Assembly (NCBI RefSeq): GCF_003001955.1
Contig: NZ_PVNH01000005.1
Span: 372,001 to 436,000, forward strand
DNA length: 64,000 nt
Direction of reading: 5' to 3'
From: Prauserella shujinwangii
GTDB lineage: Bacteria; Actinomycetota; Actinomycetes; Mycobacteriales; Pseudonocardiaceae
Positions 33,348-41,653 of this stretch are shown here, piece by piece. The position numbers and the translations under genes were made by a program. Position 1 is the first letter of the stretch. Each line of letters opens with the position of its first letter. Under the pieces are notes generated by a model. It saw only the letters and a list, made by a program, of their open reading frames with translations. It did not search any database and was not told the origin of the DNA.

Positions 33348-33815
33348 TCAGATGCCGAGGCGGTGCAGCAGCTGACCCTCGATGTGCTCGAGTTCGGCTG
33401 CCACCGCCCGGTGTGCTGCCTTGCGCCGAGCGGCGGGCATCCGCTCCGCGGCGCGCACCGAGGCGGCCAGCTGTTCCAGGGTGCCCTGACCGCGCTCCGC
33501 GAACCGCTGGTCGTCCTCGGTGGACTTCGGCGACGACCGCAGCTCACGCAATCCGCTCGCGGCACCCGCGATCCGGGCGAGGAGCGCACCGCCCCGGCCG
33601 GTGTACTCGCTGAGCTGCTCGACCGGGACTCCCATGCGGCGCGCCTGGTAGTGGTCGTAGGCCTCCCGCGCGGCACCCGCTGCCCGCAGGGCGAGTGGGG
33701 CCAGCGCCGGGACGGCCGCGGGCACGATGACCTTCGCCACCTTGACCGCGTTGCGGGCCTTCTTCGGGGTCAGCCCCTCGCTCGGCTCGTCGGCCTGCCT
33801 TTTCCTGCGCGCCAT
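33348..33815 (-). CDS. DUF6474-like conserved actinobacterial protein
   Basis: 155 residues, very basic N terminus (MARRKRQADEPSEGLTPKKA), then KVAKVIVPAAVPALAPLALRAA as a possible amphipathic or membrane-contacting helix, YDHYQARRMGVPVEQLSEYTG, and a helical C terminus (AARRKAAHRAVAAELEHIEG). I recall this pattern as the DUF6474 family of actinomycetes. Function unknown. Divergent from the RecB-like nuclease gene. Confidence 0.65.
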   Translation of the reverse strand: MARRKRQADEPSEGLTPKKARNAVKVAKVIVPAAVPALAPLALRAAGAAREAYDHYQARRMGVPVEQLSEYTGRGGALLARIAGAASGLRELRSSPKSTEDDQRFAERGQGTLEQLAASVRAAERMPAARRKAAHRAVAAELEHIEGQLLHRLGI

Positions 33816-33942
33816 CGCCCCTCACCTCCGTGCCGTGTCGGTCGGCGTCGAACATACTTCCCGCCTTCCGGCCGGGCACGTCGGCGGTGTCACCGGGCGA
33901 GGTCGGGCCGTTTCGGTCGGTGGTCTCTCCTACAGTGAACGT

Positions 33943-35580
33943 ATGACCAACGAGGTGTTGCTGGACGCGGCGGTGGTGACCCGCTGCCGCCGAAGGGTGC
34001 ACCTCGAGCACGACCCCGCGATGCGAGACGCTCCGCTGCTCCCGCCGGACCCGGCCGCCGAGCAGCGGATCGCGGACGCCAGGGCCCACCGGGCCGAGAT
34101 CGCGCGGCGGCTCGAGGCCGCGACCGCGCGACGGTGGGTGTCGGTGCCCGCGGATCTGCCCGTGCCGGAGCGGGTGCGGCGGACACTCGAGGCCCTCGCC
34201 GAGGGTGCCGCCTACATCTGGGGTGGCCTGCTGCCCGCCGACCGCGAGGCGGGCAGGCGGGGCGGTGCCGAACTGCTGGTGCGGACCTCAGCCGGGTATC
34301 TGCCGGTCATCGTGGTCCGGCACCGGATCACCGATCCGGGGGAAGGCGCGCGGACCACGCCGATGACCGACCTCGACCCGGGCAACGCGGTCGCCGACCC
34401 CGCCCGGAAGCTGCGTTCCCAGCCGAGGGACCAGCTCCGGCTCGCGCACGTGCGGCGGCTGCTGGAACGCGCGGGGCACGCCGAGCCGCGGCACGCGCTG
34501 GGCGGGGTGATCGGGCTCGACGCGGATGTGGTGGTGTGGCACGACCTGGCCGCGGAGACCTGGCCGGGCGGCCGCACGGCGCTCGCCGAGTACGACACCC
34601 GGTTCGCCGACCGGATCGCCGTCGCCCGCGCGGCCGCGGCGGGCTATCCGGCGCTCGCCGAGCCGTCCCGGGTGCTGGAGTGCAGGCGCTGCCCGTGGTG
34701 GTCGGTGTGCGAGGAGGAACTGTCCCGCGGCCGGGACGTGAGCCTCGTCGTGCGCGGCGAGGACGCGATGGAGCTGCGCCGGGCCGGCGTTTCCACGGTG
34801 GACGAGCTGGCCGCGCTCGATCCCGCCGACGAACCGCCGATCCAGTGGACCGGCACCACCTTCCCCGACGCGGTCGCGCTGGCGCGGGCCTGGCTCGCCG
34901 ACCTCACCGTGGTGCGGCGGGTCGGCGAGGTGTCGGTGCCGCGCGCGGACGTCGAGGTGGACATCGACATGGAGAGCTTCGGCGACTCGGGCGCGTACCT
35001 GTGGGGTTGCCTGCTCAGCGGCGCGGACATCGGTGTCGAGCGCGGCTACCACGCGTTCGCCACGTGGGAGCCGCTGCCGACGGTGGACGAGGCCCGCTCG
35101 TTCGCCGAGTTCTGGACCTGGCTGTCGGACGTCCGGGCGCGCGCCGCTTCGGCCGGGCTGACCTTCCGCGCCTACTGCTACAACGCGCTGGCGGAGAACC
35201 GCTGGCTGTTCGGCTCCGCCGAGCGGTTCGCCGGCCTGCCCGGCATTCCCTCCCGGGGTGAGGTGCAGTCCTTCGTGGACTCCGCCGAGTGGATCGACCT
35301 CTTCCGCAGCGTTTCCGAGCAGTTCCTCTGCTCGCACGGCAAGGGGCTGAAGGTGGTGGCCCCGGTCGCCGGGTTCACGTGGCGCGACCCGGAGGCAGGC
35401 GGGGAGGCGTCGATGCGCTGGTACCGCGACGCCGTCGGGATGGACGGTGCGGCGCCCGACCCGGTCCAGCGGGCCCGCCTGCTGCGGTACAACGAGGACG
35501 ACGTACTCGCCACGAGGGCCCTGCGGGAGTGGATGGCGGGCCCCGCCATCCACGACGTCCCCTACATGGGCGACCTCTGA
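33943..35580 (+). CDS. TM0106-family RecB-like nuclease with RNase H-like C-terminal domain
   Basis: 545 residues. The N-terminal half is a Cas4/RecB-like nuclease module with four Cys for an Fe-S cluster: C15 in VTRCRRRVHL and the triplet in LECRRCPWWSVC. The C-terminal half, from about DVEVDIDMESFGDSGAYLWG, is a YprB-like RNase H-fold exonuclease ending YNEDDVLATRALREWM, where acidic residues would bind metal. Probable role in DNA repair or nucleic acid turnover. TACAGT (33931-33936) is 6 nt before the ATG, so a leaderless start is likely. A strong hairpin follows the stop. Confidence 0.85.
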   Translation: MTNEVLLDAAVVTRCRRRVHLEHDPAMRDAPLLPPDPAAEQRIADARAHRAEIARRLEAATARRWVSVPADLPVPERVRRTLEALAEGAAYIWGGLLPADREAGRRGGAELLVRTSAGYLPVIVVRHRITDPGEGARTTPMTDLDPGNAVADPARKLRSQPRDQLRLAHVRRLLERAGHAEPRHALGGVIGLDADVVVWHDLAAETWPGGRTALAEYDTRFADRIAVARAAAAGYPALAEPSRVLECRRCPWWSVCEEELSRGRDVSLVVRGEDAMELRRAGVSTVDELAALDPADEPPIQWTGTTFPDAVALARAWLADLTVVRRVGEVSVPRADVEVDIDMESFGDSGAYLWGCLLSGADIGVERGYHAFATWEPLPTVDEARSFAEFWTWLSDVRARAASAGLTFRAYCYNALAENRWLFGSAERFAGLPGIPSRGEVQSFVDSAEWIDLFRSVSEQFLCSHGKGLKVVAPVAGFTWRDPEAGGEASMRWYRDAVGMDGAAPDPVQRARLLRYNEDDVLATRALREWMAGPAIHDVPYMGDL

Positions 35581-35593
35581 CCTGTCACGACCG

Positions 35594-35646
35594 GCAGTGA
35601 AGGCCACCTTCACTGCGTTCAACGCACTGAAGGTGGCCTTCACTGC
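35594..35646. terminator. 25-bp bidirectional hairpin terminator
   Basis: GCAGTGAAGGCCACCTTCA begins the left arm (35594) and the right arm ends at 35646; 25 of 26 pairs match with one C-C mismatch and almost no loop. It sits between the convergent nuclease and SDR genes. The half-arms are themselves nearly palindromic (GTGAAGG/CCTTCAC). I recall near-identical repeats at gene ends in Amycolatopsis genomes. Confidence 0.8.
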
Positions 35647-35664
35647 TCGTTGGCTTGCGGGTGC

Positions 35665-36426
35665 TCAGCGCGGGCCCATGCGCAGGGAGCCGTCGAGGCG
35701 GATCACCTCACCGTTGAGGTAGTCGTGCTCCACGATGTCCAGCGCGAGCTGGGCGTACTCGCCCGGCCGCCCGAGCCGCTTCGGGAACGGCACGCCCGCG
35801 GCCAGGTTGGCGCGGAACTCCTCGCTGACGGTGGCCAGCATCGGGGTGTCCAGGATGCCCGGCGCGATCGTCATCACCCGGATGCCGTGTGAGGCGAGGT
35901 CGCGGGCGGCGGGCAGCGTCATGCCCACGACGCCGCCCTTCGACGACGAGTAGGCGACCTGCCCGATCTGCCCGTCGAAGGCGGCGACCGACGCCGTGTT
36001 GATCACCACGCCGCGCTGGCCCTCGTCGTCCACCGGCTCGGTCTTGGCCATGGCCTCGGTGGCGATCGTGAGCACGTTGAACGTGCCGATCAGGTTCACC
36101 TCGATGACCTTGCGGTACAGGTTGAGGTCGTGCGGGCCCTTCTTGGACAGGATGCGCGCCGAGGGACCGATGCCCGCGCAGTTCACGACGATGCGCAGCG
36201 GGGAGCCGGCCGCGGCCGCGTTGTCGACGGCGGCCTGGACCTGTTCGGGGTCGGTCACGTCGGTCTCGACGTAGGTCACACCGTCGACCCGAGGGGCCTT
36301 CTCGATCGAGCCGGCCAGGTCGAGGGCGAACACTCGCGCTCCCTTCGCGGCGAGCGCCTGCGCGGTGGCGCCGCCCAGCCCGGAAGCGCCTCCGGTCACG
36401 ATGGCCGCGGTGTTGCTGATCTGCAT
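35665..36426 (-). CDS. SDR family 3-hydroxyacyl-CoA dehydrogenase (HSD10-like)
   Basis: 253 residues. NAD-binding TGGASGLG (11-18), NCAGIGPSARI with the family's active-site Asn, catalytic Tyr159 and Lys163 in YSSSKGG, and MTIAPGILDTPMLATV which is typical of type II 3-hydroxyacyl-CoA dehydrogenases. Likely NAD-dependent step of short branched-chain acyl-CoA oxidation. ATG preceded by GAAAGGACG. Single gene, ending at the shared hairpin. Confidence 0.87.
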   Translation of the reverse strand: MQISNTAAIVTGGASGLGGATAQALAAKGARVFALDLAGSIEKAPRVDGVTYVETDVTDPEQVQAAVDNAAAAGSPLRIVVNCAGIGPSARILSKKGPHDLNLYRKVIEVNLIGTFNVLTIATEAMAKTEPVDDEGQRGVVINTASVAAFDGQIGQVAYSSSKGGVVGMTLPAARDLASHGIRVMTIAPGILDTPMLATVSEEFRANLAAGVPFPKRLGRPGEYAQLALDIVEHDYLNGEVIRLDGSLRMGPR

Positions 36427-36561
36427 GATCGTCCTTTCTCGGTCGGCGAAACCCCCGCACAGGTTAACGCTCGTTCGCGCGGCTGATTCGTCGACCAATG
36501 GCTGCCCGCTGGTTCCCCCGGCGTTCGCTCGCCGGTCAACTTCGGCTGCGACTTTTCGCAC

Positions 36562-37869
36562 ATGAGCGCAGCTCGGATCGTCGTAGTGGGGACCGGGTAC
36601 GTGGGGCTCACCACCGGGGCCTGCCTGGCCAGCCTCGGTCACCGGGTCACGTGTGCCGACGTCGACGAGGGAAAGGTCGCCCGGCTTTCCGCGGGGCGGG
36701 TGGACATCCTGGAACCAGGGCTCGCCGAGCTCGTCGCCAAGGGGCTGACCAGCGGAGTCCTCTCGTTCGTGGGCCAGGCACGGGACGCGGTGGCCGACGC
36801 GGAGGCCGTGTTCCTGTGCGTGCCGACGCCGATGGGCGCGGGCGGTGCCGCCGACCTGAGCGCGGTCGAGGCGGTCGTCGCGGAGATCGGGGACGCGCTG
36901 CCTCCTGGCTGCGCGGTGGTGACGAAGTCGACGGTTCCGGTCGGCACCGCGCGCCGCATCCGCGAGCTGCTCGGCCGCTCCGACGTCGCCGTGGTGTCCA
37001 ATCCGGAGTTCCTGCGCGAGGGCACGGCGGTGGCCGACTTCCTCGGCCCCGACCGCATCGTCGTCGGCTCCGACGACCGGGCCGCGGCCCGCCGGGTGGC
37101 CGGGCTGTACCGCGCGCTCGGCGCGCCGAGCGTGGTCACCGACGCCGCCAGCGCCGAGCTGGTGAAGTACGCGGCCAACTGCTTCCTCGCGATGAAGCTG
37201 TCCTACGTCAACTCCATCGCCGAGCTCTGCGAGCGGCTCGGGGCCGACATCGAGGCCGTGACCGAGGGCATGGGCCACGACCGCCGGATCGGCCGGTCGT
37301 TCCTCAAGCCGGGTCCCGGCTGGGGCGGTTCGTGCCTGCCGAAGGACACCAGCGCGCTGCTGCGGACGGCGGAGGCGGCGCGGTTCGACTTCGGTCTGCT
37401 CGCCGCGGCGATCGAGGAGAACATCGCACAGCGCGACCGGGTGCTCGCCAAGATCGCCGGCGCCGTCGGCGGCACGCTCGCCGGGGCGCGGATCGGCCTG
37501 CTCGGGCTCGCGTTCAAGGCCGGGACCGACGACCTGCGGGACTCGCCCGCGCTGTCGGTGGCTTCGATGCTCGCGGCACACGGAGCCGAGATCACCGCAT
37601 ACGACCCCGCGGTGACCCGGGAGCTTTCCGGCCTCACCGTGGTGGACAGCGCCTACCGGGCGGCGGACGGCGCCGACGCCGTGGTCGTGCTCACGGAATG
37701 GCCCGAGTTCCGGCAACTGGACTGGACGTTCCTGGCCGGGTTGATGCGGGGTGACTCGGTGGTCGACACGCGTAACCTGCTGGAACCCCGGGTGGTCCTC
37801 GACGCGGGGCTGAGCTGGCAGGGAATCGGCCGGTCGAGCGCGGGTGTGCTGGCGACTTCAGTTAGTTGA
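36562..37869 (+). CDS. ugd: UDP-glucose 6-dehydrogenase
   Basis: 435 residues. Rossmann VVVGTGYVGLTTGACLA, KSTVPVGTARRI, NPEFLREGTAVADF, the catalytic Cys258 in GWGGSCLPKDTSAL, and the C-terminal domain with LLGLAFKAGTDDLRDSP are all complete. It oxidises UDP-glucose to UDP-glucuronate, a precursor of acidic surface polysaccharides. It lies 9 kb before the surface-glycan locus and could feed it. A TGCGA/TCGCA mini-hairpin precedes the ATG. The following gene's -35 overlaps its stop. Confidence 0.92.
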   Translation: MSAARIVVVGTGYVGLTTGACLASLGHRVTCADVDEGKVARLSAGRVDILEPGLAELVAKGLTSGVLSFVGQARDAVADAEAVFLCVPTPMGAGGAADLSAVEAVVAEIGDALPPGCAVVTKSTVPVGTARRIRELLGRSDVAVVSNPEFLREGTAVADFLGPDRIVVGSDDRAAARRVAGLYRALGAPSVVTDAASAELVKYAANCFLAMKLSYVNSIAELCERLGADIEAVTEGMGHDRRIGRSFLKPGPGWGGSCLPKDTSALLRTAEAARFDFGLLAAAIEENIAQRDRVLAKIAGAVGGTLAGARIGLLGLAFKAGTDDLRDSPALSVASMLAAHGAEITAYDPAVTRELSGLTVVDSAYRAADGADAVVVLTEWPEFRQLDWTFLAGLMRGDSVVDTRNLLEPRVVLDAGLSWQGIGRSSAGVLATSVS

Positions 37870-37895
37870 GCGAACGAACCGTTCACCCGTAGGGT
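37866..37895 (+). promoter_or_regulatory. Leaderless promoter of the gamma-glutamyltransferase gene
   Basis: TTGAGC (37866-37871, overlapping the ugd stop), an 18-nt spacer and TAGGGT (37890-37895) lie 7 nt before GTG 37903. Confidence 0.6.
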
Positions 37896-37902
37896 CGGCA
37901 TC

Positions 37903-39678
37903 GTGTTCACGACCCGACCCGAGCTCGCAGGCACGCACGGCATGGTGGCGTCCACCCACTGGCTCGCCTCGGCCACCGGCATGGCCGTCCTCGAGGACGG
38001 AGGCAACGCCTTCGACGCCGCCGTCGCGGCCGGTTTCGTCCTCCAGGTGGCCGAACCACACCTGAACGGTCCCGCCGGGCAGGTGCCCGGCATCTTCGTC
38101 ACGGCGAGCGACCCGACCCCGCGCGTGCTGTGCGGGCAGGGCGTGTCTCCCGCGGCCGCGACCCCGGAACACTTCGCCGACCTCGGGTTGGACCTCATCC
38201 CCGGCAGCGGGCTGCTCGCCGCCACCGTGCCCGGTGCCTGGGACGCCTGGTTGCTGCTGCTCCGCGACCACGGCACGAAGAGCCTGCGGGACGTCCTCGG
38301 CTACGCCATCTCCTACGCGTGGAAGGGCGTCCCGGTCGTCTGCCGGATCACCGAGACGATCGACGCGGTGGCCGGGCTCTTCGCGAACCACTGGCCCACG
38401 TCCGCGCAGCTGTGGCTGCCCAACGGCGAGGCACCCACGCCCGGCTCGCTGCACCGCAACCCCACGCTCGCGCGCACCTGGCAGCGGCTGCTCGCCGAGG
38501 CCGAGACGGTGTCCGGCAGGGAGGAGCAGATCGAGGCCGCGCGCAGGGCGTGGTCGCAGGGGTTCGTCGCCGAGGCGATCGACACGTTCAGCCGCGGCGC
38601 GTTCCGCGACGACTCCGGGCGGGACCACGCCGGGCTGCTCACCGGAGACGATCTCGCCGGCTGGTCGGCGTCGTACGAGAACGCGCTGGTCACCGACTTC
38701 GGCGAGTGGGGACTGGCGAAGTGCGGGCCGTGGACCCAGGGTCCCGTGCTCGCGCAGCAGCTGCGGCTGCTGGAGGGTTTCGCCGACGAGCTGGAGTATG
38801 TCGACGGCAGGCCGACCGCCCGCACCGTCCACCTCGCCACCGAGTGCGCGAAGCTGGCCTTCGCCGACCGGGAGGCCTGGTACGGCGACACCGACGACGT
38901 GCCGGTCGAGTGGCTGCTGTCGAGGGCCTACGCCGAGCAGCGCCGAGCGCTGGTCGGCGCCGAGGCCAGCGGCGAGCTGCGACCGGGCGGCGAGGGGGCG
39001 CGGCTGCCGAAGGTGCTGGAGCGGACCCGTGGGGAGCGGGCCGGGGCCGGTGCGATCGGCGAGCCGACCGTCGGTCCCTCCGGCCAGACGCGCGGCGACA
39101 CCGTGCACATCGACGTGGTCGACGCCGACGGCAACATGATCTCGGCGACGCCGTCCGGTGGCTGGCTGCAGTCGTCCCCGACGATCCCGGAGCTGGGCTT
39201 CTGCCTCGACTCGCGCGCCCAGATGTTCTGGCTGGAGCAGGGCCTGCCCAACTCGCTGGCGCCGGGCAAGCGGCCCAGGATCACGCTGTCGCCCTCGCTC
39301 GCGCTGCGGGGCGGCAGGCCGGTGCTCGCGTTCGGCACACCGGGCGGCGACCAGCAGGACCAGTGGCAGCTGTGCTTCTGGCTCGCCCACACCCGCGGCG
39401 GGCTGAACCTGCAGGAGTCGATCGACGCCCCCGCCTGGCACACCACGGCGTTCCCCAGCTCCTTCTACCCGCGCTGGTGGATGCCCCGCGAGCTGGTGGT
39501 GGAGTCGCGGATCGGCGAGGCCGCCATCGCGGAGCTGGCCGAGCGCGGGCACGACGTGGTCGACGCGGGCCGGTGGGCGCTCGGCAGGCTGTCCGCCGTG
39601 TCCCGGGACCCCGGTACCGGCCTGCTGCACGCCGCCGCCAACCCGCGCGGCATGCAGGGCTACGCCGTGGGCCGCTGA
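37903..39678 (+). CDS. Gamma-glutamyltransferase family Ntn hydrolase
   Basis: 591 residues. The processed nucleophile is Thr400 in QTRGDTVHIDVVDADGN, with downstream SLSPSLALRGGRPVLAFGTPGG-like small-chain sequence (given in parts), and N-terminal MVASTHWLASATGMAVLEDGGNA. No signal peptide, so unlike secreted Ggt it is cytoplasmic, more like acylases or YwrD-type members. Acts on gamma-glutamyl compounds or a related amide. GTG start from a leaderless promoter. Confidence 0.87.
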   Translation: MFTTRPELAGTHGMVASTHWLASATGMAVLEDGGNAFDAAVAAGFVLQVAEPHLNGPAGQVPGIFVTASDPTPRVLCGQGVSPAAATPEHFADLGLDLIPGSGLLAATVPGAWDAWLLLLRDHGTKSLRDVLGYAISYAWKGVPVVCRITETIDAVAGLFANHWPTSAQLWLPNGEAPTPGSLHRNPTLARTWQRLLAEAETVSGREEQIEAARRAWSQGFVAEAIDTFSRGAFRDDSGRDHAGLLTGDDLAGWSASYENALVTDFGEWGLAKCGPWTQGPVLAQQLRLLEGFADELEYVDGRPTARTVHLATECAKLAFADREAWYGDTDDVPVEWLLSRAYAEQRRALVGAEASGELRPGGEGARLPKVLERTRGERAGAGAIGEPTVGPSGQTRGDTVHIDVVDADGNMISATPSGGWLQSSPTIPELGFCLDSRAQMFWLEQGLPNSLAPGKRPRITLSPSLALRGGRPVLAFGTPGGDQQDQWQLCFWLAHTRGGLNLQESIDAPAWHTTAFPSSFYPRWWMPRELVVESRIGEAAIAELAERGHDVVDAGRWALGRLSAVSRDPGTGLLHAAANPRGMQGYAVGR

Positions 39679-39772
39679 CCGGCTCCCGACTGGGAAACGG
39701 GGCGAGAACCGCCCGCCCGTCGTCCGACCACCGCCCCTGGTGGCGGCGCTCCGCGCCGCTGCGCCTGTTCAC

Positions 39773-40138
39773 TCACGACGGTGCGCCCGCGGTCGGGTCC
39801 TCGGCGATCACCCAGTACTCGGTGAACCGGTCGCCGTCGTGCCGCAGCAGGTCGTGCCCGCGGAACCGCGCCGGCTCGCCCTGGTACACGCCGTGCGCCA
39901 CCCAGCGCGCCGCCACCAGGTCCCCCTGGACGACCGGGCCCACCTCGACGTCGAAGGTGAGCTCGTCGAACATCTCCCGGCCCTGGCGGACGACGGCGGC
40001 CAGCTGGTCCGGTCCGCGCACGAGCGCGGGCCTGCCCGGCCAGTTGCCGACGAAGTCCGCCGTCACCACGCCTGCCGCGATGGCCTCCAGCTTCGCGAGA
40101 TCGCCGTTCCACAGCTCGTGCAGCCAACGGTCGTACAT
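39773..40138 (-). CDS. SnoaL-like / nuclear transport factor 2-fold protein
   Basis: 121 residues of the alpha+beta cone fold (WNGDLAKLEAIAAGVVTADF, NWPGRPALVRGPDQL, VAARWVAHGVYQGE, WVIAEDP). Probably a ligand-binding or isomerase-like enzyme. ATG 40138 is chosen for its GGAGGA at 9 nt distance. It is the last gene of an ECF sigma-VOC-SnoaL operon. Its stop codon lies in a copy of the GTCGTGAGTG element (39771-39780). Confidence 0.8.
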   Translation of the reverse strand: MYDRWLHELWNGDLAKLEAIAAGVVTADFVGNWPGRPALVRGPDQLAAVVRQGREMFDELTFDVEVGPVVQGDLVAARWVAHGVYQGEPARFRGHDLLRHDGDRFTEYWVIAEDPTAGAPS

Positions 40139-40143
40139 GTCGG

Positions 40144-41058
40144 TCACTCCTCCCACAACCAGAACTCGACACCCTGGTCGTCGACGCAGTCGGCGGTGCG
40201 GCCGTACGGCTCGTCCTTCAGCTCCCTGACCACGCCGCCGCTCGCCCGCACCCGGTCGGCGGCGGCCGCCAGGTCGTCCACGGCGTACATCAGCTTCCAG
40301 CCGGCGTAGGCCTGCCCGCCCCACAGCCCGGACTCCGGCAGCCCGCTGCCCTCGACCCGCCACGCCCTGGGCACGTTGCCCGGCGCGAACCGCCAGCCGA
40401 GCACCGAGCCGTAGAACGCCTTGGCCTTCTCGTCGTCGGGCACGGTGAACGTGAAGTAGCCGACCTCGCCGTGCCGGTACGTGGGCTCGGGGGTGGGCTC
40501 CCGCTCCGTCATGGCGACGAGCCAGCGCTGGCCGAACGGGTCGCGGATCCGGCCGGAACGGCCGTGGCCACGGTCCTCGACGGGCCCGATCCGCTCCGCC
40601 CCGAGCTCGACGGCGCGCTCCACCGCCGCGTCGGCGTCCGGCACCTCGACCCGCAGTGTCGCCCCGCCCGAGGGCGCCACCACGTGACCGATCTCGGGGA
40701 ACTCCTCGGCGAGCATCAGCACGGAGTCGCCGATCGCGACCTCGGCGTGCCCGATCGTGCCATCCGCCATGACGAACGGCTCGCCGAGCGGCGTCGCGCC
40801 GAACACCGCCACGTAGAACTCGATCGCGCGCCGGGCGTCCGGCACCGGCAGGTACGGGGTCAGCGAGCCCATCCGGGCCGCCGAACCCACTGTCCGGCTA
40901 TCGGTGGTGGTCATCTGGGTTCCTCCTGCGGCGAGTACCGCGGCGCGCAACGCGGCACGCAGCTCCGCGGCGAACTCGGGGTCGGGTTCGATCGGCTGGT
41001 GCGGGCGGCGCAGGGTGTCGAAGGCGTCCCGCGGTTCACTCGGCCCGGTCACGACCAC
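40144..41058 (-). CDS. VOC family protein with two glyoxalase-like domains
   Basis: 304 residues. An N-terminal helical extension (PDPEFAAELRAALRAAVL) precedes a PhnB-like domain (LTPYLPVPDARRAIEFYVAVFG, VEDRGHGRSGRIRDPFGQRW) and a second VOC domain (GEVGYFTFTVPDDEKAKAFY, CVDDQGVEFWLWEE). Both lack an obvious complete 2-His-Glu set. It may bind antibiotics or reactive small molecules. GTG start lies inside the end of the sigma factor gene (23-nt overlap), and 5 nt separate it from the SnoaL gene. Confidence 0.82.
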   Translation of the reverse strand: MVVTGPSEPRDAFDTLRRPHQPIEPDPEFAAELRAALRAAVLAAGGTQMTTTDSRTVGSAARMGSLTPYLPVPDARRAIEFYVAVFGATPLGEPFVMADGTIGHAEVAIGDSVLMLAEEFPEIGHVVAPSGGATLRVEVPDADAAVERAVELGAERIGPVEDRGHGRSGRIRDPFGQRWLVAMTEREPTPEPTYRHGEVGYFTFTVPDDEKAKAFYGSVLGWRFAPGNVPRAWRVEGSGLPESGLWGGQAYAGWKLMYAVDDLAAAADRVRASGGVVRELKDEPYGRTADCVDDQGVEFWLWEE

Positions 41059-41569
41059 CCTCCTCTCCCTCGTACTCCCGCCGGAACGCGGCGCGTGCCC
41101 GCACGATCAGTGCCTCGGTGGCGTGCACGGTCCGGCCGAGGTGCCCCGCCACCTCCGGCACGCCGAGCCCGTCGACGTACCGCAGGGTCAGCGCCGCACG
41201 GTGCGCGGGGCCGAGCCGTGCGAGCACCTGCCTGGCACGCAGCGCGTCGAGCCTGCCCTCCCACGGGTCCACGGTCTCCGGCTCACCGTGGTGCACGAGC
41301 CGCAGGCCACGGTCCTCCCTGGCCTGCCGCCGCCAGTGGTCGGCGAGCTTGTGCCGGGCGATGCCGATCAGCCAGCCGACGCTGACCGGCGGCGTGCCCT
41401 GCTTGCGGCACGCCCCGACCGCGCCGAGGAAGGTCTCCGAGGTCAGTTCCTCGGCCAGCGTGCGGTTGCCGCAGCGCGACAGCAGGTAGCCGTACACCTC
41501 CGGCAACGCCCGCTCGTACAGCTCGAGCAGGGCGAACGCCGGATCCGGGCGTATCCGAGGCTCCCTCAC
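41036..41569 (-). CDS. ECF-type RNA polymerase sigma factor
   Basis: 177 residues. Region 2 (ALPEVYGYLLSRCGNRTLAEELTSETFLGA, quoted in parts: LLSRCGNRTLAEELTSETF) and region 4 (LGPAHRAALTLRYVDGLGVPEVAGHLGRTV) are clear. GTG start. No anti-sigma gene is adjacent; it heads an operon with a VOC protein and a SnoaL-fold protein, the pattern of small-molecule-responsive ECF groups whose partners act as sensors or detoxifiers. Confidence 0.85.
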   Translation of the reverse strand: MREPRIRPDPAFALLELYERALPEVYGYLLSRCGNRTLAEELTSETFLGAVGACRKQGTPPVSVGWLIGIARHKLADHWRRQAREDRGLRLVHHGEPETVDPWEGRLDALRARQVLARLGPAHRAALTLRYVDGLGVPEVAGHLGRTVHATEALIVRARAAFRREYEGEEGGRDRAE

Positions 41570-41653
41570 ACCCCCATCGTCGTTCGGCGGGGCCGTTCTC
41601 CGACACCTCGCGCTGCCTTTCCGCCGACTTTTCACCCGCGTAGCTTGTGCGGC

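Noticed and set aside
32272-33375. Frame with a CCC run after ATGATG at 32272, looking like a cysteine-attenuation leader before tauD
   Set aside because: The frame has no stop before 33375 and runs through the dioxygenase gene, so it cannot be a short leader.
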